NCBI RefSeq assembly: GCF_014836715.1
Contig: NZ_JACSQI010000002.1
Span: 1 to 64,000, forward strand
DNA length: 64,000 nt
Source: Escherichia whittamii
GTDB taxonomy: Bacteria; Pseudomonadota; Gammaproteobacteria; Enterobacterales; Enterobacteriaceae
Reading direction: 5' to 3'
Under the pieces are notes generated by a model that was not told the origin of the DNA, did no database searches, and saw only the letters and a list, made by a program, of their open reading frames with translations. Shown here piece by piece: positions 48,838 through 58,842 of this stretch (position 1 is the stretch's first letter; every line of letters starts with the position of its first letter). The position numbers were made by a program, and so were the translations under genes.

Positions 48838-50226
48838 TCAGATCCGGTCTTTCCATACTGTCTGGATATTACAGAACTCATGTAACCCGAAATGAGAAAG
48901 TTCACGACCAAAGCCGCTCTTCTTCACACCGCCAAACGCTACCCGCGCATCGCTGGCGCTGAAACCATTGATAAATACCCCACCACATTCCAGACGTGCA
49001 GCCAATTGTTTCGCCAGCACTTCATCAGAGGTAAAAATGGTTGCAGAAAGTCCAAACTCGCTGTCATTAGCCAGTTTAAGCGCATGTTCAGCATCTTTCG
49101 CAATGGTGATTGCCGCGACGGGTCCAAACAATTCTTCACGAAACGCGGTCATTTCTGGCGTGACGTCTGCCAGGACCGTTGCCGGATAGTAGTTACCTGC
49201 GCCAGCTACCTTTTCCCCACCCAGTAACAGACGGGCGCCCTGTGCCAGTGTTTTTTCAACCTGATGATGTAACTCATCACGCAAATCGAAACGTGCCATC
49301 GGACCAAGCTCGTTCTCTTCGTCACGGGGATCGCCCATTTTCAATGCTGCCGCAGCCGCTACAAAACGTTCGGTAAATGCAGAGGCAATGCCCTCTTCGA
49401 TGATAAAGCGTTTTGCTGCCGCACAAACCTGCCCGGTATTCTGATAACGTCCGGCAACCGCGGCTTTGACGGCCAGCTCCAGATCGGCATCGTTAAGCAC
49501 AATAAACGGATCCGAACCGCCCAGTTCCAGTACGCATTTTTTCAGTGCCGCTCCAGCCTGTGCGCCAATGGCTGCGCCCGCCCGGACACTTCCGGTGACT
49601 GTGACCGCAGCAATGCGCGGGTCTTTAATCATCCGACTTACTCCGTCATTGTCGGCATTCAGCCAGCCATATACACCTTGTGGGATACCTGCATCGTTAA
49701 AGACCTGGGCAATTAACTGTGCACAGCCCAACACATTTGGCGCATGCTTAAGTAAGTAACCATTGCCAGCCAGGATAATGGGAACAGCTCCTCGCATCAC
49801 CTGCCATAACGGAAAGTTCCACGGCATAATCGCCAGAATCGTCCCCATAGGACGATATTCAATAACCGCTTTCTGATTTTCTACCTGCGTCGGTTCGCTC
49901 TTCAGCATTGCCGGGCCATGCTCTGCATACCAGTCGCACAAGTTTGCCGATTTCGCCACTTCGGCGCGCGCCTGTTTGATCGGCTTCCCCATTTCACGAG
50001 TGATCATTTGCGCCATCTCTTCGCTACGGGCGCGCAAAGCCTTACCGATATCACGCAGTTTTTCTGCGCGATAATCTACGTTTGTGACGCGCCAGTCGCG
50101 AAAGCCTTCCGCAGCGCGCCAAAGTGCGTTTTCAATATCGTCAGCACCAGCCCAGGGCTGCGCAGAAAGTTGTTCGCCATTGGCTGGATTTATTGAAATG
50201 GCATGGGTAAGCGGAGTAATGGTCAT
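48838..50226 (-). CDS. sad: NAD-dependent succinate semialdehyde dehydrogenase Sad
   Basis: 462 residues of the aldehyde dehydrogenase family: MPWNFPLW, LELGGSDPF with catalytic Glu, and GQVCAAAKRF with nucleophile Cys. Oxidises succinate semialdehyde to succinate in GABA, putrescine and 4-hydroxyphenylacetate use. Divergent from ptrR across 100 bp. Confidence 0.97.
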   Translation of the reverse strand: MTITPLTHAISINPANGEQLSAQPWAGADDIENALWRAAEGFRDWRVTNVDYRAEKLRDIGKALRARSEEMAQMITREMGKPIKQARAEVAKSANLCDWYAEHGPAMLKSEPTQVENQKAVIEYRPMGTILAIMPWNFPLWQVMRGAVPIILAGNGYLLKHAPNVLGCAQLIAQVFNDAGIPQGVYGWLNADNDGVSRMIKDPRIAAVTVTGSVRAGAAIGAQAGAALKKCVLELGGSDPFIVLNDADLELAVKAAVAGRYQNTGQVCAAAKRFIIEEGIASAFTERFVAAAAALKMGDPRDEENELGPMARFDLRDELHHQVEKTLAQGARLLLGGEKVAGAGNYYPATVLADVTPEMTAFREELFGPVAAITIAKDAEHALKLANDSEFGLSATIFTSDEVLAKQLAARLECGGVFINGFSASDARVAFGGVKKSGFGRELSHFGLHEFCNIQTVWKDRI

Positions 50227-50326
50227 CCGGGTATCTCCTTCATGAGTTATGGTGTGAAGATACGCAGATTTACTCTTTCGTGAAAATGAATAATATTAAG
50301 TCACTTGTTCACGAATCGAGAATGCC

Positions 50327-51208
50327 ATGGATCTTACCCAGCTGGAGATGTTTAACGCCGTTGCCGAAGCAGGCAGCATTACCCAGGCGGCAGCAAAAGT
50401 GCATCGTGTGCCATCTAACCTGACTACCCGCATCCGCCAGCTGGAAACAGAACTCGGCGTTGAACTGTTTATTCGCGAGAATCAGCGTTTACGTCTCTCT
50501 CCTGCCGGGCATAATTTTTGGCGCTATAGCCAACAAATTCTCGCATTGGTCGACGAAGCGCGAAATGTTGTTGCTGGCGATGAACCACAAGGCTTGTTTT
50601 CTCTCGGTTCGCTGGAAAGCACCGCAGCGGTACGCATCCCAGCTACACTGGCAGAATTTAACCGTCGTTATCCGAAAATTCAGTTTTCCCTTTCCACCGG
50701 CCCTTCCGGAACTATGCTGGACGGTGTACTTGAGGGAAAACTGAATGCGGCATTTATTGATGGTCCGATTAACCATACAGCCATTGACGGGATGCCGGTG
50801 TACCGCGAGGAGTTGATGATCGTTACGCCGCAAGGGCATACACCCGTTACCCGCGCCAGTCAGGTTAATGGTTGTAATATCTATGCCTTCCGCGCTAACT
50901 GCTCATATCGACGCCACTTTGAGAGCTGGTTTCATGCCGACGGCGCAGCGCCGGGGACAATTCATGAGATGGAGTCATACCACGGTATGCTGGCCTGTGT
51001 AATCGCCGGGGCAGGAATTGCGCTTATTCCCCGTTCCATGCTGGAAAGTATGCCGGGGCATCATCAGGTTGAAGCCTGGCCATTGAGTGAGCAATGGCGT
51101 TGGTTAACAACATGGCTGGTCTGGCGTCGTGGCGCGAAGACTCGTCAGCTTGAGGCGTTTATTGCACTCCTGGACACGTCGCTGGAACAGCATGAAACGG
51201 CAAAATGA
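50327..51208 (+). CDS. ptrR: LysR-type regulator PtrR (YneJ)
   Basis: 293 residues. LysR winged helix ([29 protein letters not shown], 8-36) and effector domain. Divergent from sad, which it is reported to control along with putrescine/GABA genes. Confidence 0.95.
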   Translation: MDLTQLEMFNAVAEAGSITQAAAKVHRVPSNLTTRIRQLETELGVELFIRENQRLRLSPAGHNFWRYSQQILALVDEARNVVAGDEPQGLFSLGSLESTAAVRIPATLAEFNRRYPKIQFSLSTGPSGTMLDGVLEGKLNAAFIDGPINHTAIDGMPVYREELMIVTPQGHTPVTRASQVNGCNIYAFRANCSYRRHFESWFHADGAAPGTIHEMESYHGMLACVIAGAGIALIPRSMLESMPGHHQVEAWPLSEQWRWLTTWLVWRRGAKTRQLEAFIALLDTSLEQHETAK

Positions 51209-51296
51209 GACGTAGATCACAAAGTCATTGTATTCACATCATTAACCGTTTTAAGATCATTTCATCACCTTTTCGCAACTCACCCGATAATCTGTT

Positions 51297-52487
51297 ATGA
51301 CAACAAACACTGTTTCCCGCAAAGTGGCGTGGCTACGGGTAGTTACGCTGGCAGTAGCCGCCTTCATCTTCAATACTACTGAGTTTGTCCCTGTTGGCCT
51401 GCTTTCTGACATCGCGCAAAGTTTCCATATGCAAACCGCACAAGTGGGTATCATGCTGACCATTTATGCGTGGGTGGTGGCGCTGATGTCGCTACCTTTT
51501 ATGCTAATGACCAGTCAGGTTGAACGTCGCAAATTGCTGATCTGCCTGTTTGTGGTGTTTATCGCCAGCCATGTGCTGTCGTTTTTATCGTGGAGCTTTA
51601 CCGTTCTGGTAATCAGTCGAATCGGCGTGGCTTTCGCACATGCTATTTTCTGGTCGATAACGGCGTCTCTGGCGATTCGCATGGCGCCTGCAGGTAAACG
51701 AGCGCAGGCGTTGAGTTTAATCGCTACCGGTACAGCACTGGCAATGGTATTAGGCTTACCCATTGGTCGAATTGTGGGGCAATATTTCGGTTGGCGAACT
51801 ACGTTTTTTGCCATCGGTGTTGGGGCGCTTATCACCCTGTTATGCCTGATCAAGTTGCTTCCATTACTCCCCAGCGAGCATTCCGGGTCGTTGAAAAGTC
51901 TTCCGCAACTGTTCCGCCGCCCGGCATTGATGAGCATTTATTTGTTGACGGTAGTGGTGGTTACCGCGCATTACACGGCATACAGCTATATTGAGCCTTT
52001 TGTGCAAAACGTAGCTGGGTTCAGCGCCAATTTTGCCACGGCATTGCTGTTAATGCTCGGAGGCGCAGGCATTATTGGTAGCGTCATATTTGGCAAGCTC
52101 GGCAATCAGTATGCGTCTACGCTGGTGAGTACGGCGATTGCGCTGTTACTGGTGTGTCTGACGCTACTGTTACCTGCGGCGAACAGTGAGATGCACCTCG
52201 GCGTACTGAGCGTTTTCTGGGGGATTGCGATGATGATCATCGGCCTTGGGATGCAGGTAAAAGTGCTGGCGCTGGCACCGGATGCTACTGACGTTGCGAT
52301 GGCGCTATTTTCCGGGATATTTAACATTGGTATCGGCGCCGGGGCGCTGGTGGGTAATCAGGTGAGTCTGCACTGGTCGATGTCGATGATTGGCTATGTT
52401 GGCGCGGTGCCTGCTCTCGCTGCGTTAATATGGTCAATCGTCATATTCCGCCGCTGGCCTGTGAAACTCGAAGAACAAACACGGTAG
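51297..52487 (+). CDS. sotB: Sugar efflux transporter SotB
   Basis: 396 residues, 12-TM major facilitator ([47 protein letters not shown]). Exports arabinose and IPTG. Formerly ydeA. Followed by a strong hairpin. Confidence 0.96.
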   Translation: MTTNTVSRKVAWLRVVTLAVAAFIFNTTEFVPVGLLSDIAQSFHMQTAQVGIMLTIYAWVVALMSLPFMLMTSQVERRKLLICLFVVFIASHVLSFLSWSFTVLVISRIGVAFAHAIFWSITASLAIRMAPAGKRAQALSLIATGTALAMVLGLPIGRIVGQYFGWRTTFFAIGVGALITLLCLIKLLPLLPSEHSGSLKSLPQLFRRPALMSIYLLTVVVVTAHYTAYSYIEPFVQNVAGFSANFATALLLMLGGAGIIGSVIFGKLGNQYASTLVSTAIALLLVCLTLLLPAANSEMHLGVLSVFWGIAMMIIGLGMQVKVLALAPDATDVAMALFSGIFNIGIGAGALVGNQVSLHWSMSMIGYVGAVPALAALIWSIVIFRRWPVKLEEQTR

Positions 52488-52493
52488 TTTAAA

Positions 52494-52521
52494 GACCCGA
52501 ACAGGCCGCTTTGTTCGGGTC
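52494..52521 (+). terminator. sotB terminator
   Basis: GACCCGAACA pairs with TGTTCGGGTC around an 8-base loop directly after sotB. Confidence 0.8.
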
Positions 52522-52569
52522 GGTAAATACAAAAGTACGCAAACTCAATACATTGCAGAGATTACGTAG

Positions 52570-52594
52570 GCCTGATAAGCGCAGCGCATCAGGC
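52570..52594. repeat. REP-like palindrome
   Basis: GCCTGAT...ATCAGGC with AAGCGCAGCGC in the loop: typical REP-family sequence between sotB and marC. Confidence 0.75.
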
Positions 52595-52636
52595 AATGTT
52601 GCGTTTGTCATCTGTCTCAGACCCATTCGGGCTTTT

Positions 52637-53302
52637 TTAATGGTAAGTTTTAATAATTTCCAGGATGCCGTTAATAATAAACTGCACCCCCATACACACC
52701 AGTAAGAAGCCCATCAGGCGGGAGATCGCTTCTATTCCCCCCTTACCCACCAGGCGCATAATTGCGCCAGAGCTACGTAGACTTCCCCACAAAATAACCG
52801 CAACCAGAAAAAAGATCAGCGGCGGCGCAACCATCAATACCCAGTCCGCGAAGGTTGAACTCTGACGTACTGTGGACGCCGAGCTAATGATCATCGCAAT
52901 GGTCCCCGGTCCGGCGGTACTTGGCATTGCCAGTGGAACAAAGGCGATGTTGGCACTGGGTTCGTCTTCCAGCTCTTCGGATTTGCTTTTCGCCTCAGGT
53001 GAGTCAATCGCTTTTTGTTGGGGGAAGAGCATGCGGAAACCAATAAAAGCGACAATTAAGCCGCCAGCAATACGCAGACCGGGAATCGAAATCCCGAATG
53101 TGTCCATCACCAGTTGCCCGGCATAGTACGCCACCATCAAGATGGCAAAAACATATACCGAGGCCATTAATGACTGACGATTACGTTCGGCGGTGTTCAT
53201 GTTTCCCGCAAGCCCGAGAAACAACGCTACGGTAGTTAACGGGTTAGCTAACGGCAATAACACCACCAGCCCCAGGCCTATCGCTTTAAACAATTCTAAC
53301 AT
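52637..53302 (-). CDS. marC: UPF0056 inner-membrane protein MarC
   Basis: 221 residues with six membrane segments ([35 protein letters not shown]). NAAT family. Despite its name it has no proven role in multidrug resistance. Divergent from marRAB across the mar operator. Confidence 0.96.
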   Translation of the reverse strand: MLELFKAIGLGLVVLLPLANPLTTVALFLGLAGNMNTAERNRQSLMASVYVFAILMVAYYAGQLVMDTFGISIPGLRIAGGLIVAFIGFRMLFPQQKAIDSPEAKSKSEELEDEPSANIAFVPLAMPSTAGPGTIAMIISSASTVRQSSTFADWVLMVAPPLIFFLVAVILWGSLRSSGAIMRLVGKGGIEAISRLMGFLLVCMGVQFIINGILEIIKTYH

Positions 53303-53412
53303 TGGTGGTTGTCATCCTGTGTCGCTAGTTATCTGCGAAAAGTATAAAGGGTAAACAAAGAGAAAGTTTCACTCTTTAACTAATCTTGTACCACACTGCG
53401 CAATACTTGAAC

Positions 53413-53507
53413 CGATTTAGCAAATAGTGGCATCCAGGGATTCATTTGTTTGACTTATACTTGCCTGGGCAATATTATCGCCAGTAACTAATTACTTGCC
53501 AGGGCAA
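53413..53507 (+). promoter_or_regulatory. mar promoter with marbox and two MarR operators
   Basis: Marbox GATTTAGCAAATAGTGGCAT (53414-53433), -35 TTGACT (53450-53455), 17-bp spacer, -10 TATTAT (53473-53478). MarR sites TTGCCTGGGCAA (53461-53472) and TTGCCAGGGCAA (53496-53507). MarR represses; MarA, SoxS and Rob activate. Confidence 0.93.
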
Positions 53508-53512
53508 CCATT

Positions 53513-53947
53513 GTGAAAAGTACCAGTGACCTGTTCAATGAAATCATCCCATTAGGTCGCTTAATCCATATGGTTAATCAGAAGAAAGACCGTCTGCTTA
53601 ACGAGTATCTGTCACCACTGGATATCACCGCGGCACAGTTTAAGGTGCTCTGCTCTATCCGCTGCGCTGCGTGCATTACTCCAGTTGAGCTGAAAAAGGT
53701 CCTTTCGGTTGATCTTGGCGCGCTGACCCGCATGTTGGATCGCCTGGTCTGCAAAGGCTGGATTGAGCGGTTGCCGAACCCAAATGACAAGCGCGGCGTG
53801 CTGGTAAAGCTCACCACCAGCGGCGCAGCGATTTGTGAACAATGCCATCAACTGGTTGGCCAGGACCTGCATCAAGAATTAACAAAAAACCTGACGGCGG
53901 ACGAAGTGGCAACGCTTGAGCATTTGCTTAAGAAAGTCCTGCCGTAA
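53513..53947 (+). CDS. marR: Multiple antibiotic resistance repressor MarR
   Basis: 144 residues from a GTG start six bases after operator II. Winged-helix repressor (DLGALTRMLDRLVCKGWIERLPNPNDKRG). Derepressed by salicylate or copper-oxidised Cys; C80 is present within the LVCKG segment. Intact, no obvious resistance mutation by eye. Confidence 0.97.
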   Translation: MKSTSDLFNEIIPLGRLIHMVNQKKDRLLNEYLSPLDITAAQFKVLCSIRCAACITPVELKKVLSVDLGALTRMLDRLVCKGWIERLPNPNDKRGVLVKLTTSGAAICEQCHQLVGQDLHQELTKNLTADEVATLEHLLKKVLP

Positions 53948-53962
53948 ACAAAAAAAAGAGGT

Positions 53963-54352
53963 ATGACGATGTCCAGACGCAACACTGACGCTATTACCAT
54001 TCATAGCATTTTGGACTGGATCGAGGACAACCTGGAATCACCACTTTCACTGGAGAAAGTGTCAGAGCGTTCAGGTTATTCCAAATGGCACCTGCAACGG
54101 ATGTTTAAAAAAGAAACCGGCCATTCATTAGGTCAATACATCCGCAGCCGTAAGATGACAGAAATCGCGCAAAAGCTAAAAGAAAGCAACGAGCCAATCC
54201 TCTATCTGGCAGAACGTTATGGTTTCGAGTCACAGCAAACGCTGACTCGTACCTTCAAAAACTACTTTGATGTTCCGCCGCATAAATACCGGATGGCTAA
54301 TATTCAGGGCGAATCGCGCTTTTTACATCCATTGAATCATTACAACAGCTAG
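53963..54352 (+). CDS. marA: Multiple antibiotic resistance activator MarA
   Basis: 129 residues (127 if started at the second ATG, 53969). Two AraC-type HTHs ([22 protein letters not shown] and [20 protein letters not shown]) that bind marboxes and raise AcrAB-TolC efflux while lowering OmpF. 15 bp after marR. Confidence 0.97.
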   Translation: MTMSRRNTDAITIHSILDWIEDNLESPLSLEKVSERSGYSKWHLQRMFKKETGHSLGQYIRSRKMTEIAQKLKESNEPILYLAERYGFESQQTLTRTFKNYFDVPPHKYRMANIQGESRFLHPLNHYNS

Positions 54353-54382
54353 TTGAAACATGACAACGTCACAGAGGCAATC

Positions 54383-54601
54383 ATGAAACCACTTTTATCC
54401 GCAATGGTAACCGCGCTTATGGTCTTTTCTGCGCAGGGCTTTGCGGAACAAACCACGCAGCCGGTCGTTATTCCCTGTGGTGATGAAGTGATTGTTCCCC
54501 CATCGCAGGAACAACCACCGTTCGATTTAAATCACATGGGTACAGGCAGTGATAAGTCGGATGCGCTGGGCGTGCCCTATTATAATCAGCACGCTATGTA
54601 G
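54383..54601 (+). CDS. marB: Periplasmic MarB
   Basis: 72 residues from the ATG at 54383, with a signal peptide ending near FAEQ and the conserved end PPFDLNHMGTGSDKSDALGV. Lowers mar transcription by an unclear route. Third gene of marRAB. Confidence 0.94.
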   Translation: MKPLLSAMVTALMVFSAQGFAEQTTQPVVIPCGDEVIVPPSQEQPPFDLNHMGTGSDKSDALGVPYYNQHAM

Positions 54602-54610
54602 TTAATTCTG

Positions 54611-54628
54611 GCCCCGATATCTCGGGGC
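54611..54628 (+). terminator. marRAB terminator
   Basis: GCCCCGA-TATC-TCGGGGC then TT, directly after marB and before the convergent eamA. Confidence 0.75.
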
Positions 54629-54631
54629 TTG

Positions 54632-55531
54632 TTAGCCTCTCACCTTCACCGCTTTACGCCACCGCAAACCAAACACATTGATATACAGTCCGGTCATAAT
54701 GAGCACGGCCCCTAAGAATTGCAGACCTGTTAAGCGTTCATCCAGCAGTATCGCTGCACTTGCCAGACCGACTACCGGTACCAGTAATGATAATGGTGCG
54801 ACACGCCATGTCTCATAGCGTCCAAGCAGCGTACCCCAGATCCCGTAGCCAACTATCGTCGCCACAAATGCCAGATACATCAACGCCAGAATGGTGGTCA
54901 TGTCGATAGTGACCAGACTGTGAATCATTGTTGCGGAACCATCGAGAATGAGCGAGGCAGCAAAGAACGGAATTATTGGGATTAATGCGCTCCACACTAC
55001 CAGTGACATCACCGCCGGACGGGATGAATGAGACATGATCTTTTTATTGAAGATATTGCCACTCGCCCAACTAAATGCTGCTGCCAGGGTCAAAATAAAA
55101 CCGAGCATCGCCACATGCTGACCGTTAAAGCTATCTTCGATTAACACCAGTACGCCAAAAATCGCTAACGCAATCCCCGCCAGTTGCTTACCGTGCAGCC
55201 GTTCGCCAAAAGTAAAAGCACCGAGCACGATAGTAAAAAATGCCTGAGCCTGTAAGACCAGCGAGGCCAGACCTGCTGGCATACCGAAGTTAATGGCGCA
55301 GAACAGAAAGGCAAACTGCGCAAAACTGATGGTTAAACCATACCCCAGCAGCAAATTCAGCGGTACTTTCGGTCGTGCTACAAAAAAGATTGCCGGGAAG
55401 GCGACCAGCATAAAACGCAAACCGGCCAGCATCAGGGGTGGCATGTTATGGAGCCCCACTTTGATGACCACAAAATTAAGCCCCCATACAACGACGACTA
55501 ATAGCGCCAACAACCCATCTTTCCGCGACAT
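54632..55531 (-). CDS. eamA: Cysteine/O-acetylserine exporter EamA
   Basis: 299 residues, ten-TM drug/metabolite transporter with two EamA repeats. Exports O-acetylserine and cysteine-pathway metabolites. Formerly ydeD. Convergent with marB. Confidence 0.96.
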   Translation of the reverse strand: MSRKDGLLALLVVVVWGLNFVVIKVGLHNMPPLMLAGLRFMLVAFPAIFFVARPKVPLNLLLGYGLTISFAQFAFLFCAINFGMPAGLASLVLQAQAFFTIVLGAFTFGERLHGKQLAGIALAIFGVLVLIEDSFNGQHVAMLGFILTLAAAFSWASGNIFNKKIMSHSSRPAVMSLVVWSALIPIIPFFAASLILDGSATMIHSLVTIDMTTILALMYLAFVATIVGYGIWGTLLGRYETWRVAPLSLLVPVVGLASAAILLDERLTGLQFLGAVLIMTGLYINVFGLRWRKAVKVRG

Positions 55532-55725
55532 TTTCCCGCCTATGAATTTTCATTTTTTGTCAGCAATCAACTTAGCTGAATTTACTTTTCTTTAACAGTT
55601 CATTCGTTAATCACCGTTTACCACGGCATTAATGGCAAATAAGTCACTATACTTCGGATTTTTGCCATGCTATTTCTTTACATCTCCAAAACAAAACATA
55701 ACGAAATGCACTGTCGGACAGCCAA

Positions 55726-56913
55726 ATGAACTTATCTCTGAGACGCTCTACTTGCGCCCTTCTCGCCTCGTCGTTGTTATTAACTATCGGACGCGGCGCC
55801 ACGCTGCCATTTATGACTATTTACTTGAGTCGCCAGTACAGCCTGAGTGTCGATCTCATTGGTTATGCGATGACAATTGCGCTCACTATTGGCGTCGTTT
55901 TTAGCCTCGGTTTTGGTATTCTGGCGGATAAGTTCGACAAGAAACGCTATATGTTACTAGCAATTACGGCCTTCGCCAGCGGTTTTATTGTCATTCCCCT
56001 GGTAGACAGCGTCACGCTGGTGGTGCTGTTTTTCGCGCTCATCAACTGCGCCTATTCCGTTTTTGCCACCGTATTGAAAGCCTGGTTTGCCGACAATCTT
56101 TCATCCACCAGCAAAACGAAGATCTTCTCGATCAACTACACCATGCTCAACATTGGCTGGACCGTCGGCCCGCCACTCGGCACGCTGTTGGTCATGCAGA
56201 GCATCAATCTGCCCTTTTGGCTGGCAGCTATCTGCTCTGCGTTTCCCATGCTTTTCATTCAAATTTGGGTAAAGCGCAGCGAGAAAATCATCTCCACAGA
56301 AACAGGCAGCGTCTGGTCGCCAAAGGTTTTGTTACGGGATAAAGCGCTGCTGTGGTTCACCTGCTCTGCCTTTCTGGCTTCTTTCGTGAGCGGTGCCTTT
56401 GCCTCTTGTATCTCGCAATATGTGATGGTCATAGCAGATAGTGGCTTTGCTGAAAAAGTGGTCGCAGTGGTCCTGCCTGTTAATGCCGCGATGGTGGTTA
56501 CGTTGCAGTATTCCGTTGGGCGGCGTATTAACCCGACCAACATCCGCGCACTAATGACGGTAGGCACACTCTGTTTTGTCATCGGTTTGGTCGGTTTTAT
56601 TTTTTCCGGAAACAGCCTGCTATTGTGGGGAATTTCAGCCGCGGTATTTACTGTTGGTGAAATTATTTATGCTCCTGGCGAGTATATGTTGATTGACCAT
56701 ATTGCGCCGCCTGGAATGAAAGCCAGCTATTTTTCCGCTCAGTCATTAGGCTGGTTGGGTGCAGCGGTAAATCCATTAGTGAGTGGTGTTGTGCTTACCA
56801 CCCTCCCGTCTTCCTCGCTGTTTATCATCCTGGCGTTAGTCATCATTGCCGCGTGGGCGCTGATGTTAAAAGGTATTAACGCCAGACCCCAGGGGCAGCC
56901 AGCACTCTGTTGA
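55726..56913 (+). CDS. ydeE: MFS transporter YdeE
   Basis: 395 residues, 12-TM major facilitator (LTIGRGATLPFMTIYLSRQYSL; FGILADKFDKKRYMLL motif A). Dipeptide/arabinose exporter in E. coli. Divergent from eamA; followed by a terminator. Confidence 0.96.
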   Translation: MNLSLRRSTCALLASSLLLTIGRGATLPFMTIYLSRQYSLSVDLIGYAMTIALTIGVVFSLGFGILADKFDKKRYMLLAITAFASGFIVIPLVDSVTLVVLFFALINCAYSVFATVLKAWFADNLSSTSKTKIFSINYTMLNIGWTVGPPLGTLLVMQSINLPFWLAAICSAFPMLFIQIWVKRSEKIISTETGSVWSPKVLLRDKALLWFTCSAFLASFVSGAFASCISQYVMVIADSGFAEKVVAVVLPVNAAMVVTLQYSVGRRINPTNIRALMTVGTLCFVIGLVGFIFSGNSLLLWGISAAVFTVGEIIYAPGEYMLIDHIAPPGMKASYFSAQSLGWLGAAVNPLVSGVVLTTLPSSSLFIILALVIIAAWALMLKGINARPQGQPALC

Positions 56914-56920
56914 CGGACGT

Positions 56921-56945
56921 GCCGTGCCACTACTGGCACGGCTTT
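56921..56945 (+). terminator. ydeE terminator
   Basis: GCCGTGCC pairs with GGCACGGC, followed by TTT, just after ydeE and before the convergent rhodanese gene. Confidence 0.8.
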
Positions 56946-56953
56946 GCTAATCA

Positions 56954-57349
56954 TTATTCTGAGGCAAAGGCATAGCCTTCATCTTCCCAGCCGGTTACCC
57001 CGCCGAGCATGATTTTAACCGGCTTTCCGAGTCGAGCTAGTTTGAGCGCCGCACGATCTGCGCCATTACAATGTGGCCCCGCGCAATACACCACAAATAG
57101 AGTATTGCCCGGCCATTCGGCCATTCTCTCTGCGGTCATTTGCTTATGGGGCAGATGGATCGCGCCAGGAATATGCCGACGCGCAAAGTCCTCTTCACGT
57201 CCAACCACATGAAGTAGAACGAAATCATCGCCAATGTAAGCCAGAGAGTCATGAACATCGGCGCAATCCGTTTCGACACTCAAGCGTGCGAGAAAATGCG
57301 CCTCAGCAACTTCCGGCTTCGCGGTGGTAAATTCAGTGACATAACGCAT
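56954..57349 (-). CDS. Single-domain rhodanese
   Basis: 131 residues, one rhodanese domain with active-site loop YCAGPHCNGADRAALKLA; the first Cys of that loop (about 89) is the sulphur carrier. Likely a cytoplasmic sulphurtransferase. Divergent from ftrA across 73 bp, so probably its target. I do not recall this pair between ydeE and mgtS in K-12. Confidence 0.85.
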   Translation of the reverse strand: MRYVTEFTTAKPEVAEAHFLARLSVETDCADVHDSLAYIGDDFVLLHVVGREEDFARRHIPGAIHLPHKQMTAERMAEWPGNTLFVVYCAGPHCNGADRAALKLARLGKPVKIMLGGVTGWEDEGYAFASE

Positions 57350-57422
57350 AGTGCTTTTTCCTTTTGGTTTGTTGTGTTAACAATAATGTAACCAATCTAC
57401 TTTTCACTGACCGCCTTCCGAT

Positions 57423-58415
57423 ATGCCAGAAAAGAGCAAAATGATGACAACATTACAACGTCCGCTGGTCGTTGCACTGGCTTATGACGGGCTATGTACT
57501 TTTGAATTTGGCGTAGCCGTTGAAATATTCGGCCTGCCACGACCGGAACTGGGCGATAACTGGTATCGTTTTGCCGTTGCTGCGGTAGAACCTGGTGCGC
57601 TGCAAGCCACCGGGGGGATCTACGTGGTTGCAGATGGAGGGCTGGAGTTATTGCCCAACTCCGATATGATTATTATTCCTGGCTGGCGCGGAATAGATGC
57701 AAAAGTGCCAGAGATGCTATGTCAGTCATTACGCGAGGCACACCAGCGTGGTACTCGCCTGGTATCGATATGCTCTGGCGTGTTTGTCCTTGCTGCTGCG
57801 GGCCTTCTTCACCAGCGAAAAGCGACCACACACTGGCGCTACACTGAACAACTCCGGCACCGTTACCCTTCAATCAGTGTAAGTGACAATGTGTTATATC
57901 AGGATGAAGGACAAGTGATGACCTCCGCTGGAAGCGCTGCGGGGATCGATCTGTGTTTACATATTGTGCGCAAAGATTTTGGCCATGAGATTGCTAATAA
58001 TGTCGCCCGGCGACTGGTCATTCAGCCTCATCGCCAGGGGGATCAACCACAAAATCTGATGCGCCCAATGGCCTCACCGCGTGAAAGCCAGACGTTAGGT
58101 GCATTATTCGACTTTTTGCAGCAGAATCTGGCACAAACACATACTGTGTCTTCCCTCGCTGAACGGGTAAATATGAGTCCGCGCACTTTTTTAAGACGTT
58201 TTGAAGCGTTAACCGGCATGACGCCCGCCCGCTGGCTGCTCAATGAGCGCTTAATACGAGTACAGGATTATCTGCAAAATTCGGCTTTTAACATCGATAA
58301 AATTGCCGAGCTGACGGGTTTTGGCAATTCAGCGTTATTGCGTCATCACTTTCATCAACGTTTTTTATTATCTCCTTCGCAATATCGCAAAAACAGCCGT
58401 TCCCCATCACAATAA
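57423..58415 (+). CDS. ftrA: GATase1-like AraC-family regulator FtrA
   Basis: 330 residues. N-terminal DJ-1/PfpI-like domain (VVALAYDGLCTFEFGVAVEIFGLP; ICSGVFVLAAAGLLHQRKATTHW with the Cys elbow), then two AraC HTHs (SSLAERVNMSPRTFLRRFEALTGMTPARWL; AELTGFGNSALLRHHFHQRF). Proteins of this build are named FtrA. Divergent from the rhodanese. Alternative start MMTTLQRP is a few codons inside. Confidence 0.88.
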   Translation: MPEKSKMMTTLQRPLVVALAYDGLCTFEFGVAVEIFGLPRPELGDNWYRFAVAAVEPGALQATGGIYVVADGGLELLPNSDMIIIPGWRGIDAKVPEMLCQSLREAHQRGTRLVSICSGVFVLAAAGLLHQRKATTHWRYTEQLRHRYPSISVSDNVLYQDEGQVMTSAGSAAGIDLCLHIVRKDFGHEIANNVARRLVIQPHRQGDQPQNLMRPMASPRESQTLGALFDFLQQNLAQTHTVSSLAERVNMSPRTFLRRFEALTGMTPARWLLNERLIRVQDYLQNSAFNIDKIAELTGFGNSALLRHHFHQRFLLSPSQYRKNSRSPSQ

Positions 58416-58522
58416 CCGCCTGATTCAGCCTTTGTTTAGGTAACTTCTGCTAATATCTTTCTCATTGAGATAAAAATTAAGGTAAGCGAGGAAACACACC
58501 ACACAATAAACGGAGGAAAAGA

Positions 58523-58618
58523 ATGTTGGGTAATATGAATGTTTTTATAGCTGTACTGGGAATAATTTTATTTTCTGGTTTTCTGGCCGCATATTTCAGC
58601 TACAAATGGGATGACTAA
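58523..58618 (+). CDS. mgtS: Small membrane protein MgtS
   Basis: 31 residues: MLGNMNVFIAVLGIILFSGF then LAAYFSYKWDD, one membrane helix. GGAGG precedes the ATG. In E. coli MgtS (YneM) is made under low magnesium, stabilises MgtA and acts on PitA. One or two substitutions from the K-12 form I remember. Confidence 0.95.
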   Translation: MLGNMNVFIAVLGIILFSGFLAAYFSYKWDD

Positions 58619-58645
58619 TGAACGGAGATAATCCCTCACCTAACC

Positions 58646-58682
58646 GGCCCCTTGCTACATTTGTGTGCAAGGGGCCTGATTT
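58646..58682 (+). terminator. mgtS terminator
   Basis: GGCCCCTTGC pairs with GCAAGGGGCC around an 11-base loop, then TGATTTT: a good intrinsic terminator after mgtS. Confidence 0.85.
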
Positions 58683-58692
58683 TCTGACGGCG

Positions 58693-58790
58693 AAAAAAAA
58701 CCGCCAGTAAACCGGCGGTGAATGCTTGCATGGATAGATTTGTGTTTTGCTTTTACGCTATCAGGCATTTCTCTGCGCTGGTAACGGTTC
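58693..58790 (-). ncRNA. mgrR: PhoPQ-regulated small RNA MgrR
   Basis: On the minus strand the sequence ends with the hairpin ACCGCCGGTTTACTGGCGGT and eight T, and carries AAAACACAAATCTATCCATG, which I remember from MgrR. MgrR is an Hfq-binding RNA of about 98 nt that represses eptB and ygdQ. The 5' end is estimated from that length. A PhoP box lies upstream at 58826-58842. Confidence 0.85.
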
Positions 58791-58825
58791 TTTGACACAG
58801 TAGCATCATTTTTCTCAATGAATGT

Positions 58826-58842
58826 TAAACGGAGCTTAAACT
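58826..58842 (-). promoter_or_regulatory. PhoP box for mgrR
   Basis: Minus strand: AGTTTA-AGCTC-CGTTTA, two GTTTA hexamers 11 bp apart as in the PhoP consensus. It overlaps the 3' end of dgcZ and sits where the -35 of mgrR should be. Confidence 0.75.

Noticed and set aside
58433..58449. PhoP box upstream of mgtS (TGTTTAGGTAACTTCTG)
   Set aside because: Second hexamer does not fit and spacing to the likely -10 (TAATAT, 58451) is wrong.
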